From positions 35,598 through 99,597 of the forward strand of contig NZ_JALPRJ010000033.1 of the NCBI RefSeq assembly GCF_030464885.1: a DNA stretch of 64,000 nucleotides. The letters are read 5' to 3'. Shown piece by piece: positions 54,801 to 61,330 of this stretch (positions are counted from its first letter, which is position 1; each line of letters begins with the position of its first letter). The notes under the pieces are model-generated. The model searched no databases, was not told where the DNA came from, and was given only the letters and a program-made list of their open reading frames with translations. The DNA is from Caballeronia sp. SEWSISQ10-4 2. GTDB lineage: Bacteria > Pseudomonadota > Gammaproteobacteria > Burkholderiales > Burkholderiaceae. The position numbers and the translations under genes are program-made.

Positions 54801-57800
54801 GCGCAGCGTTGAGCGTGGTGTCGAGTGCGGTAGTTGTCGTCCCGCCGAGGTTGACGTCCGAACCAGCCCGCACATTGAACGCACCGTTGCTCGCGATCGT
54901 ACCCGTCGAACCGACGTTGCCGTTGAGCGCCGTGAGTGTCGTATCGCCTGCGGACTGGATCGACCCGCTGACATTGATGTTCTGGCCAGCGTTGAGCGTC
55001 ACCGCTGCGCCGCCCGTGACGGCTCCTGTCACGTTCAGGTCGTTGGTCGCGGAAAGCGCGAGGCTTGAGCCGGCCTGCACGTCGTGCAGAGACGCCGAGC
55101 CGCCGGCACTCGTCTGTACAGTCGCACCGCGCAGCGACCCCGTAAGGCTCGTGTCGCTGCCGGAACTCACGTTCGCGGCAAGGCCGAAGGCGCTTGCCGC
55201 TGCACCAGCAATCGTGCCACCCGCCGTCAGTGTGCCGTTACCCTGCGCGACCACCGAACCGTTCATCGTCAGGTTCTGGCTTGCGTTCACGGTGAGATCG
55301 CCGAGCGCCGACGTGCCTTGCGTGCCGAGATCCACCGATTGCGCCGCATTGACGACAAGGTTGCCGCCGGACTGGATGCCGCCGGTACTCGTCAGCGATC
55401 CAGCCGCGTTCAGTAACGTCACATCGCCGTTCGATTGCACCGTGCCGGCGATCGACGTATTCCCGCCGCTCGTGATGCCGAGCAGGCCCGCAGTTTGCAA
55501 CGTGCCATTGACAGCGATGTCGCCTGCTCCGGTCAGCGAACCGGTCGACAGTGAGCTGACCGTGCCGTTGACCGTGATCTGACCGCCGTTGGCCGCGACC
55601 TGCAGGGCCGCGTTCGCCTGCACGTTGTTGAGCGTCACCGACTGGCCCGCCGTCACCGACACCGCGGCGCCCTGCAGCGAACCGGTCACCGACAGATTGT
55701 TCGCTGCATTGACGGTAACGTCCTTCACGAAGCCGCTGCTGCCGCCCACAGTCACGTCGTGCCCCGCGTTGAGCGTCGCACCACCCTGCCCGGCCAACGT
55801 GCCGCCGATGGTCAGGTCATGTCCCGCGGTGAGCACGGTATCACCGACCACGCTCGTCCTACCCGTCAACGCGACATCCTGAGCGCCATTGACGACGAGG
55901 TTGCCCGCGCCATTGAGCGTACCGGCCGAGCTCACGCTGCCCGTGGCCGCGCCAATCGTCAGATCGCCGACAGCCTGCACCGTGCCCGTACTCGCGACGG
56001 CAACGTTGCGCTGTGCATTGAGCATTACCTGCGATCCACCCGCCAACACGCCGTTGACGACTACATCACGTGCAGCTTGCACATTCGTCGCACCCACCAC
56101 CGCAGCGTTGCCGTTGAACGTCACATCGCCGCCGCCGGCCACACCGCCGGCCACACCGTTAGCCGCGACGTTGAACGCGCCGCCCGCCTGCACGTCCGCG
56201 AGACTCACGTTGTTGCCTGCGCTCACCCGCAGGCCATTGGCCAACAGCTTGCCGGTGAAGGCGACGTCCTGACCGGCCGTCAGCGAGCCGCTCTGGCCGA
56301 ACGCCAGCGAGCCGCTTCCCGTGAGATCGCCTTGCGCGCTGAACGCGCCATCTTGTTGGACGATCACGACTCCAGGCACATCGAGATTGCGGCCTGCTGT
56401 GACCTGGGCGTTGGTGCCCACCATTAGCGACCCCGCCACCGAGATGTCGCGAGTGGCGTTCGCCGTGAGCGTCGTACCGCTCGCCAGCGAACCGCTCACC
56501 GTGAAATCCCGCCCCGCTGCCACTGCAACTGCGTTCTGGGCGGTCGCCTGCGCGACCACCACCGTGTCCTGTCCCGAGTTCAAGGCGAGATTGCCGCCGC
56601 TCTTCACGGTCGAATTCGTTGCAATGTTGCCTTGTGCCGCCGTCAGCGCGAGATCGCCCGAGCTCTGCAACGCAGCGTTGACATTGACGTTGCGTTTCGC
56701 GGTCGCTTGCAACGTGCTGCCGTTGGTCTGGCCATTGAAGTTGACATCTCGCGCGGCTTGCAGCGTCGTCGCTGCGCTGACTACGGAAGTGCCATTGAGA
56801 TTGACATCGCCCGCACCGTCATGGCCTTGCGCAGTCACCGCCAGTGCGCCGCCGCTCTGTACGTCGCCGAGCGTGGCGTTCGCGCCGGTTGCAATCGCCA
56901 TATCGGCGTTCGACTGCGCGTTCGCCAGATTCACGTTGCCGCCGGCCGTCACGGCGAGCTTGCCGCCCGACTGGATCGTGCCGGTCGATGTGACGTCGCC
57001 GTTCGCGTTGATCGTGTAACCGCTGATGCCGACGTGCGAACCCGACATCGATACGTTGCCGCTTGACTGCAGCGTCGCCTGCTGCTGCGCCGCGGACCCC
57101 GCTACAGATATATCGCCGTTCGCCGACACCAGCAGTTCACCTGCGTTCGCGGCCAGTTGCGTGTCCGTGCGCACACCCATGCCGGCAGCCGTTCCGATCA
57201 CCTGGATCTGTCCGGCGGTCATGGCACCAAATGCGGTGGCATCGATGGCGAGCCCGTTGTTCGCCTGGCCGTTGGCAAGATTGATCGCCGCGGCCGTGTT
57301 GGTCGCGCCGTTCGCCGACGTCGCGTAGGTCGTGCCGGCATCGGTCACCGAGGACGGCCACACGAACTGACGGCCGGCAATCACATTGATGCGCGAGCCT
57401 GCGTAAAGCGGCGCATTGACGCCGATGGTTTCTCCGATCAGGTCGATCGTGCCGACCGTGCCTTCGATTCCGGCGCCCGGGCCGTTCACGCCTGCATTGC
57501 CCTCGATCTGGATATGCCCGCCAGTCACGCTGTAACCGACGGCCTGTGCGCCGTTGAAATCCGAGGCCGTGCCGTTCAGGCCGCTCAGGAATTGAGGTGT
57601 GCCGGTTGACAGCGTGACGCCGATGGTATTTGTAAAGCCGGTACCCCGCGTCGTGATGCCATTTGGGTTGGCAATGATGACCGTCGCGGGTGCGCCGAAC
57701 ACTTCTAGCGGACCGTTCAGCAAACTCGCGTAGGCAGCGCCTGTCGACGTCACCTGATTGACGATCACGCTGGCAGTGCGGCCTGACAGATTAGGATTTG

Positions 57801-58341
57801 CCTGGAGATCTCCTCCTGTGAGTGAGGTGCCGGACATCAGGCTGTTGTTGAGAATCAACCCGACCGGGTCGACATTGAAGCTCTGGTACTGGTTCAGCGA
57901 TATGCCAGCAGTATTCGGCGCCGTGATGTTAACGACAGGGACACCGCCGCCGGCACCCGTGGTCTGCGTGATCTTTGGCTGAAACGAGATCGGCGCGGTG
58001 GGATCGACGATCGGCGTGGCCATCGCACGATGCATTGAGAAATCGACCCGCACACGCGCGAGCATCTGCAACTGCGCCCACGCTTTGTCACTGAGACGAC
58101 GGTTGCCGGCAGCGAGCACGCCCGCGGCATCCCGGCTTTGTTCGACGGTCACCGTGAACGCGCCAGTGAACATGACCAACGCCAGCACGCCGCTCACAAG
58201 ACGCTGCCAGAAGCGATACGGCCGCGCGAGTGCCCGGCGTGGTGCCCAAGGCGAGCGCATCAGTTCTTCGTCTGCAGCGCGAGCGTGTGCCTCGTGGGCC
58301 GTCGCTAGCGCGCGTAGTGCTTCCCTGGTCAGAATTCGCAT
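45841..58341 (-). CDS. cdiA: CdiA-type contact-dependent inhibition exoprotein with TNT-like NADase tip
   Basis: A 4166-residue TpsA protein. A long charged N-region and hydrophobic segment (about 43-66) form the signal. The TPS secretion domain follows (about 120-390) with NPNL (about 182) and NPNGI (about 223). Some 2300 residues of haemagglutinin-type repeats and an FHA-2-like region come next. The DUF637/pretoxin region starts at GAIGGAVSALTA (about 3874) with AENETLNN at about 3934. The last ~120 residues (YWPPNSGF at 4045, RYGG, GMRALPSG, WFGELGLGTQHQLP) match tuberculosis necrotizing toxin domains, which hydrolyse NAD+. It is delivered to neighbouring cells through the adjacent TpsB. 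ATG 58341 lacks a good Shine-Dalgarno; the frame is open to 58404. Confidence 0.9.
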   Translation of the reverse strand: MRILTREALRALATAHEAHARAADEELMRSPWAPRRALARPYRFWQRLVSGVLALVMFTGAFTVTVEQSRDAAGVLAAGNRRLSDKAWAQLQMLARVRVDFSMHRAMATPIVDPTAPISFQPKITQTTGAGGGVPVVNITAPNTAGISLNQYQSFNVDPVGLILNNSLMSGTSLTGGDLQANPNLSGRTASVIVNQVTSTGAAYASLLNGPLEVFGAPATVIIANPNGITTRGTGFTNTIGVTLSTGTPQFLSGLNGTASDFNGAQAVGYSVTGGHIQIEGNAGVNGPGAGIEGTVGTIDLIGETIGVNAPLYAGSRINVIAGRQFVWPSSVTDAGTTYATSANGATNTAAAINLANGQANNGLAIDATAFGAMTAGQIQVIGTAAGMGVRTDTQLAANAGELLVSANGDISVAGSAAQQQATLQSSGNVSMSGSHVGISGYTINANGDVTSTGTIQSGGKLAVTAGGNVNLANAQSNADMAIATGANATLGDVQSGGALAVTAQGHDGAGDVNLNGTSVVSAATTLQAARDVNFNGQTNGSTLQATAKRNVNVNAALQSSGDLALTAAQGNIATNSTVKSGGNLALNSGQDTVVVAQATAQNAVAVAAGRDFTVSGSLASGTTLTANATRDISVAGSLMVGTNAQVTAGRNLDVPGVVIVQQDGAFSAQGDLTGSGSLAFGQSGSLTAGQDVAFTGKLLANGLRVSAGNNVSLADVQAGGAFNVAANGVAGGVAGGGDVTFNGNAAVVGATNVQAARDVVVNGVLAGGSQVMLNAQRNVAVASTGTVQAVGDLTIGAATGSVSSAGTLNGAGNLVVNGAQDVALTGRTSVVGDTVLTAGHDLTIGGTLAGQGGATLNAGHDVTVGGSSGFVKDVTVNAANNLSVTGSLQGAAVSVTAGQSVTLNNVQANAALQVAANGGQITVNGTVSSLSTGSLTGAGDIAVNGTLQTAGLLGITSGGNTSIAGTVQSNGDVTLLNAAGSLTSTGGIQSGGNLVVNAAQSVDLGTQGTSALGDLTVNASQNLTMNGSVVAQGNGTLTAGGTIAGAAASAFGLAANVSSGSDTSLTGSLRGATVQTSAGGSASLHDVQAGSSLALSATNDLNVTGAVTGGAAVTLNAGQNINVSGSIQSAGDTTLTALNGNVGSTGTIASNGAFNVRAGSDVNLGGTTTTALDTTLNAARDANVTGMLAGQGQGIVTAGRDIGGGGTLTFMQAATLDAGRDIAQGGLVQGQSVQAHAGNSASFNNISSASTINLQADGSVPANSSTSSGDVSIAGNALANGAVTLTAARDATVAGKLSSGAAVGIAARGDIGVSGTVESTGAMNLTAQGNLNATGAVTSGSTLNVATGLDLNAGGATSSVGAMTLNAGRDAVLNGAIVSEAGATLSAARDLLGSGTQVVAQDLGLSAGRNIGLTGSMQANQVTATAGNDALLNTVTSGSTLSVAANGQAGGGDASITGTAAAPGAVNVTAARDVSVSGSLTGGPDVTLSAGRNETIGGAVQSVGDLSVTAQTGNVSVSGSTLSNGATTLSAAQDAAVAGKVGAGTDLNITTQTGNVSIGGSATSNGATTVTSAGDANVAGTLASGTTLNVTAHGDIGVAGAIQSTGAMTLAAQGNLNATGGLNSGAALNASTGQDLSLGASTSAVGALTLTAGRDVTLNGVTVGEAGTTITAARDVLGGGMQAFAQDALLTAGRNLALTGSLQANTVNATSGNDATLNNVVSASTLTVNANGLAGSGDASITGTATAPGVVTINAARDASVSGTLTGGQTVTLSGQRNAAIGGSVQSIGDLSVTAQAGNASIAGSAVTNGAFVVAAAQDIAIGGQASAVNDMNLQAGANISVAGTLAGQQNGTLSAAGNVSGAGTMAFAQAVNLNAGQNVVLSGALQGASVDVTGANNTQLGSAQAITGALNVTARGQSGGGDVSLLGSGTALGAIALNGARDVSVAGALNSGGVTTVTAARNATVGDVNSTGDLTLSAQTGSVSAANLTTQGNLIVSGGQAMSVTGTATAGGNAAFTSGGDMSLGAIGAQNVGTINAGGSLGAASIAFGQQASITAGGSINVAGAIGTNGALNATAGNAIAIGSAQAGSSLVLQANGQHAPGDVTVNGATVSGGATTIIAARDATVAGAATSLDALSVAAGRNVGFASSISSNGSTSISAAGGNLSVAGAITSGGNLGASAGGSIGLNSALVNGNTTLNAQGNISAAGPLFGLGSAGIGAAGQVSTGSITFGRDIGISAGAGISTGAVQTAGQFHANANGDISLGATTAVGDVGVTSNNNSVVFNGAAISGGNLTAVAGNSVYAGAGIASAGAVNVNGVNGNVTVGSVSANGDANLHAGQTLSLNGNTTVVGQIGLSGANVGLTGTISGSKSVSVSAAGTLDASGATIIASQNEQFSGTNVTLGNVIAGGSLVANASNQLTLAGSEVAVVGNASLISQNGFYNASQVLSGGALFVSAPNLTNAGGASLASTSTTTLNASNLTNAGLVNGSATNVTVGGTLSNVGGSLMGLNSLAINTGALNNQNGLIFAGNPNVPGGPTTGDLSLTINGGGGSLVNSSGQMLAQRNLAINAGNVSFDPLQQGTISQGGQLSITAAAISVSGTWNYGGQGASLYGINGVTNTGTITGSSPLTLTTGGTFTNYGQVIGNDVTINGTLSNAAGAVMHAGDSLSLNGSVTNRGTVESAGNLTFNGGGNYDNQYGTTQASGNITLNTGATVYNTVGTITAGGNISITAGAVINDALQGPTQTSTQLVGASADPDLVTKIVVGTLNSWYCQNSQGDCYLYQTSSTATIATLLPNVTGGDVDVRSGGSTCFGDASACQNLEVGNSQSGQHQDIALPGIDRTITAPGSVSPGVIAAGGSVNITAGTLSNAGSTISAGLDVNLNLQSLNNAPVSNATATIVDTVDKAQLDAFMAQMNALGVVGIYGTVSVGISGTVVPESSVSFNPSANVPPSVTSTTTTFGSQGQIVAGRNMTLSGGNLVNGGLLYAGNNFNASGAQSFSNQGQYNSTTTTQPGNAMLGGNPSTTTFSYAQQNATVFAGNDLVIAAGQINNTYGSLLAGHDIVIGGVGSTASSTTPAQSLNNTSGNIVAGNNITLNVSGAITNNLPPPVTLHQNYGAQEQYSGCMTVGGYKESYCEGYVDQQTGNSSVISAGNNLQINAGSLTNIGSLISAGTSASINVAGPVVNEAQTLNAYWHSHWVQETGDFSSDKRHDVWACGSAAECTALYGSAYTNAGGTIDPPTPVGNIAATIQAPKLSITSTGEIQNVGNVIGTSVSLTGQKLINGITTANTYTPRVNAPSQVISLSQVNLPGLNLSTPRSVGAPLPTPVAGKASFITGSLDGSTLGALGPQTLLDNLPASLQPSSTLFYYSPQAEDLTLQQAALQQTGQASFVSGLSYDSKTSLSVTDQEKAILYQNAINYAEQNNLQLGDALSQTQINALTQPMLWYVQQTVPDPSCISTGVVVCPTVTALMPQVYLPQNWSAMSAGGNITGQNVTLNFNQDGQGSILNTGNIAASNTLTVNTGTLTNQANQVNVGDIWQYIAATGYEKTSGTEVQPGGFMSAADMNLNVQTLNQIGGALQQRNGDGTANKAGTQQMLAALQQQLGSNFTQTTVSDKLDTSFTAMGGFGASSLVMMAFAVVVSIMTFGAASAVVGSTLGSTAGSTFASATAATTTTEGVAMPAMTAGLGNVALSAGIAGFTSSAVTQLANTGSLNWGSAFETGAVAAITAGLTNGITYNSTSGLDFSTVPLTVGGPTSSLASLAGVNPSIGSTVNQASASTASTLETRALAMLGEAGISAGVGTAIEGGSFGNALKNALTQEAAAAGAFAIGDAGQDPNSILAQGSIGYDLAHAALGCAAGAASGTGCAGGAIGGAVSALTANEIATGVTGGQGVTDQGQLAAITAATMLLSGGVAGLLGANPIGAATAAENETLNNTCAQGHNCGTLASALTDTGRAAWNTALGVVQSVPNLVNGALPGYPDYVPFLSGSMLPYDDPDFGGLVSLVGTVGAAALVGSSSGKSVAAVEVAPNSATASTAIQTYWPPNSGFFTQSVNQTLDAGAVVSRYGGFYDASGNFVDYGNFVAPADVPYGMRALPSGTDASKPLSVYQVITPIQNVPTGLASPWFGELGLGTQHQLPLTIQDYLDSGALQLLNRTNPTK
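46701..46720 (-). repeat. CDI junction repeat inside the full-length cdiA
   Basis: CTGCCCCGCCAATGGCACCG is the resident version of the cassette junction sequence, about 880 bp before the cdiA stop. It marks where orphan tips could recombine. Confidence 0.8.
52940..54640 (-). repeat. Two tandem ~855-bp repeat units within cdiA
   Basis: Segments such as GDIGVSGTVESTGAMNLTAQ and GDIGVAGAIQSTGAMTLAAQ recur exactly 855 bp (285 codons) apart (markers at 54381 and 53526). The flanking DASITGTAAAPGAV / DASITGTATAPGVV blocks recur in step. They form two diverged copies of a long segment of the haemagglutinin filament. Unit edges are approximate. Confidence 0.65.
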
Positions 58342-58511
58342 AGTTTTTGTATTGTTTTTATTGCCTGACGAAGGTCGCCGCTTTTTTGGGCGACGATCCT
58401 TCACGACCGGCGGCCTTTTTTCCCCGGGCCACCGGTGGCGTCACTGCTTTGCTGCGTCAGATCGTCATTGCCGGACTTCCCGAAGAATTCCGGCAGACTT
58501 GTGCGCGTCCC

Positions 58512-59498
58512 TTACTGCTGAATCTGGGCGTTCTTCATCAGGTCTGCGACAACTTGCGTGGTCGCCTTCTGGAGCGCAGCTTGCTGAAGCTGTGAGCGCA
58601 ATACGTCCTTGATCTCGTCGTACTTCGGCACTTGAGTCGGACGCTTTTGGTCGACGCGCAAAATCCAGAAAACATCACCGACCTGCACCGGCGTGCTCGA
58701 TACGGCTCCTTGCGGCAGTTTCACCAGTGCTTCGGCAAGTGGCAGTGGCCAGTTCTGCGTGGCACCCTGCACAACGGGCTCCTTGAAGGACACCCAGCTC
58801 ACCGCACCGCCCTGAGCGGCAGACGGACCCATGCTGTTTTGCTTGGCGAGTTGTGCGAAGTCGGTACCCTTCTTCAACTGGTCGAGCACGCTTTGCGCGG
58901 CAGCCGCGTCTTTCACCACGATGACACTTGGCTTGTATTCGTTCTCGCCCAAGGTAGCGACGATCGCGTCGAATTTCGCCTTGACGTCCGCATCGGTAAC
59001 AGGTGCGGGTTTCACTTCGTCGTGCAGGTATGCTTGCGTCATCGCGAGGGTCTTGGCCTGCTCAACCGCCGCTATCACTTGCGGCTGGACGTCGTAATGA
59101 CGCTTTTGAGCAGCCTGCCGAAATACCTCGCGCGCGATCAACTGGTTCTTTAGCGAAGCACGCAGCACGGGCGTATCCGGCGCGCCCGACGCGCGGACCG
59201 CCTGATCGAGATCGACCTGCGTGATCGTCACGTTGTTCACGCGCGCGACCGCGTTAGGCGGCAACGGTCCAGATGCAGCTTGCGGTGCCGCTGCCTCCGA
59301 CGGCTTGCTCGAGGTGCTATGGGACACCTTGTCCGACGCCTTCAAAGACGGTTTAGTGGCAGCGTGTGCATGCAGAGCGAAGGCAAGCGTCACAGGGACG
59401 ACAATGCCCCACGTGACGATCGCCAGCGTCCGGCTCGTCGAATGACTTGCACGCCGAGCCGTATCGGCGCAACGCGTGGCTACGAATACGTGCTTCAT
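58512..59498 (-). CDS. SurA/parvulin-type peptidyl-prolyl isomerase of the CDI locus
   Basis: A 328-residue exported protein. An N-terminal membrane/signal segment (TLAIVTWGIVVPVTLAFALH), a Ser/Pro-rich stretch and a SurA-like N domain (VARVNNVTITQVDLDQAVRA) come first. A parvulin rotamase domain (about 190-290: FAQLAKQNSMGPSAAQGGAV) and a helical C-terminus follow. It probably acts as a periplasmic chaperone for the unfolded exoprotein(s) on their way to TpsB. ATG 59498 is preceded by GGAG. It sits 11 bp after tpsB and 170 bp before cdiA, an uncommon but sensible position. Confidence 0.88.
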   Translation of the reverse strand: MKHVFVATRCADTARRASHSTSRTLAIVTWGIVVPVTLAFALHAHAATKPSLKASDKVSHSTSSKPSEAAAPQAASGPLPPNAVARVNNVTITQVDLDQAVRASGAPDTPVLRASLKNQLIAREVFRQAAQKRHYDVQPQVIAAVEQAKTLAMTQAYLHDEVKPAPVTDADVKAKFDAIVATLGENEYKPSVIVVKDAAAAQSVLDQLKKGTDFAQLAKQNSMGPSAAQGGAVSWVSFKEPVVQGATQNWPLPLAEALVKLPQGAVSSTPVQVGDVFWILRVDQKRPTQVPKYDEIKDVLRSQLQQAALQKATTQVVADLMKNAQIQQ

Positions 59499-59509
59499 GA
59501 TCTTCTCCA

Positions 59510-61330
59510 TTAGATGGACCAGTTGAGTGTGGCAAGCAGCACGGTCGCTTTGCGGCCGAGCGCGGTGGGTTGAAGCAACGCCTGTCCGAGCAGGACTTCG
59601 CTTGAAATCGTTTGAGTCTTGAAGCGCCATTGCAAGCGCGTGCCGACACCGGCGCCGACCAGCGTAGGCCAGCCGCCCTGGGCAATCAGATGGGATTTGC
59701 CGCCGTCCAGGAACACGTACGGTTCGACGTGCGCACCGCGCCACACAGGTACGTTCTGCCAGGCCGCCTCGTTGCGCATATAGAAGCCGCTGTCGCCTGC
59801 AATACCGCCCTCTGTGAACCCACGCACCGAACTCATGCCACCCAGAAAAATCTGCTCGTTACCAAACAACGCGACACGGCTGAGTTGTGCCCGCAACGTG
59901 CCGCGATAGGTCCACGCGCTGCCCGCCAACGTGCCGAGCGAGAACTGCAGCGTGCCGGTGGAATCGAGCAGCGTGAACTGGCTATGCGCTTGCTCGCGAT
60001 CGATCGAACCGGCATCGTGGCTTGCCGCGAGCCACGGCAGTCCTTGCGATACACCCAGGTCGAAGGTCGCGGCCGCCGCTTGGTCGTTCATCACGAAACG
60101 ACGCAGCGTGCTCACGCCCACGCGCGCCACGGTCAGGTTTTGCGGCGAGAGTTCGATGCCGTTGATCGAGCGTTCCGTGCGCATCTTCGTGAGCGTCACA
60201 TCGACGCTCGTGCGACCGCTGCGGGAGCGGCTCAGAACGTCGTTCCAGCCGAGGATCTGGCTGAAGGTGCGGCCCTGCAACAATGCTACGTCACTGATCG
60301 TTTGCTGGTAATCGGATAGAGACGTCGTGTAGCTGAAGGTCTGGTAGCCGTAAGGCACCGCGCCCGAAAACACCACGGCGTTGCTGTCCTGCGTGCCGAC
60401 GTAGTTGAACGACAGCGACTCTTGCAGGCCGATCACGTTATCTGCCTCGACCCCTGCTCGATACCGCAGCGTGCCGGTTTGCGAGCTGCCGTAGTTGTCT
60501 ATTCCCAGGTCGTAGAACACGCGGTCGCCAGACGTGTTCTTGATCGCGACGATGGAATCGCCCGGCGACTCGCCTGGCATGATCTGGATCTCCGCCTGGT
60601 TGCGGCGCAAGCGGTTGATCTGATCGACACCCTGCTCAAGATCGGGCAAACGCAAGACATCGCCTCGGCTGCTGGCGAAGGCCCAGGCAGTTCCCGCGTC
60701 CGTGAGCAGGCCGCCACCTTCAGTGTGGTACCACGGCACAGCCGGCGTGGCTGGGCCGGCCGGACGCAACGGCTTGCCATTTAACGTGAATGCCGACACC
60801 CTGCCCGCTACGACATTGATTTTTAGCGTGCCTGTGCCCAGGTTCTGTTGCCCCAGGTACGCCCGCGTCGTGATCAACCCGTGCTCGATGAACGCTTCCG
60901 TGATGCGCCTGAGCAAGAGGTTGATACGGTCGCGTCCCAGCTTCTTGCCGATGAACGGGTGCGTCACGACATCGAGTTCAGCAACGGGCAAGACCGTGTC
61001 GCCGAGAAACTCGATATGGTCGACCTGGAACACCGGTCCTGTTTCGGGCAGCGACTCGACGTCCGCGCCCATTGGCAAATTGGGCAATGCCGGCGAACTC
61101 GGCAGGGCAATCTGCGCCGGCGCTTGGCTCAACTCCTGCTGACGTTGCTGGTCGCGCTGCTCCTGCAACAAGCGCTGCGCGGGATCTTGTTCGGTGCGCG
61201 GTGGAATCGGCGGCAACACGCCGCCACCCGGAAGACTGGGGTTGATCTGCGCCCACAGATGGGTCGAGGCCGCGCTCACGGCGCAGAGCGAAATGCCCTT
61301 CGCCAGACGAGAAACGAAGCCCGCCCTCAC
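59510..61330 (-). CDS. cdiB: TpsB/ShlB-type two-partner secretion transporter (CdiB)
   Basis: A 606-residue outer-membrane protein. A signal peptide (LAKGISLCAVSAASTHLWA) and a periplasmic Pro/Gln-rich helix and linker come first. POTRA domains follow (FQVDHIEFLGDTVLPVAELD, GTGTLKINVVAGRVSAFTLN). A 16-strand-type beta barrel closes it, with the loop-6 motif VRGFTEGGIAGDSGFY and a final aromatic strand (VLLATLNWSI). It exports the TpsA partner(s). GTG 61330 overlaps the stop of the upstream tpsA as GTGA; GTG 61342 is an alternative. It is the only transporter for two exoproteins in the locus. Confidence 0.9.
   Translation of the reverse strand: MRAGFVSRLAKGISLCAVSAASTHLWAQINPSLPGGGVLPPIPPRTEQDPAQRLLQEQRDQQRQQELSQAPAQIALPSSPALPNLPMGADVESLPETGPVFQVDHIEFLGDTVLPVAELDVVTHPFIGKKLGRDRINLLLRRITEAFIEHGLITTRAYLGQQNLGTGTLKINVVAGRVSAFTLNGKPLRPAGPATPAVPWYHTEGGGLLTDAGTAWAFASSRGDVLRLPDLEQGVDQINRLRRNQAEIQIMPGESPGDSIVAIKNTSGDRVFYDLGIDNYGSSQTGTLRYRAGVEADNVIGLQESLSFNYVGTQDSNAVVFSGAVPYGYQTFSYTTSLSDYQQTISDVALLQGRTFSQILGWNDVLSRSRSGRTSVDVTLTKMRTERSINGIELSPQNLTVARVGVSTLRRFVMNDQAAAATFDLGVSQGLPWLAASHDAGSIDREQAHSQFTLLDSTGTLQFSLGTLAGSAWTYRGTLRAQLSRVALFGNEQIFLGGMSSVRGFTEGGIAGDSGFYMRNEAAWQNVPVWRGAHVEPYVFLDGGKSHLIAQGGWPTLVGAGVGTRLQWRFKTQTISSEVLLGQALLQPTALGRKATVLLATLNWSI

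Noticed and set aside
54110..55582. Plus-strand open frame of 490 codons opposite cdiA
   Set aside because: It is antisense to the repetitive cdiA stalk and rich in Ala, Pro, Val and Thr with no recognisable motif. It is an echo of the repeat codon usage.
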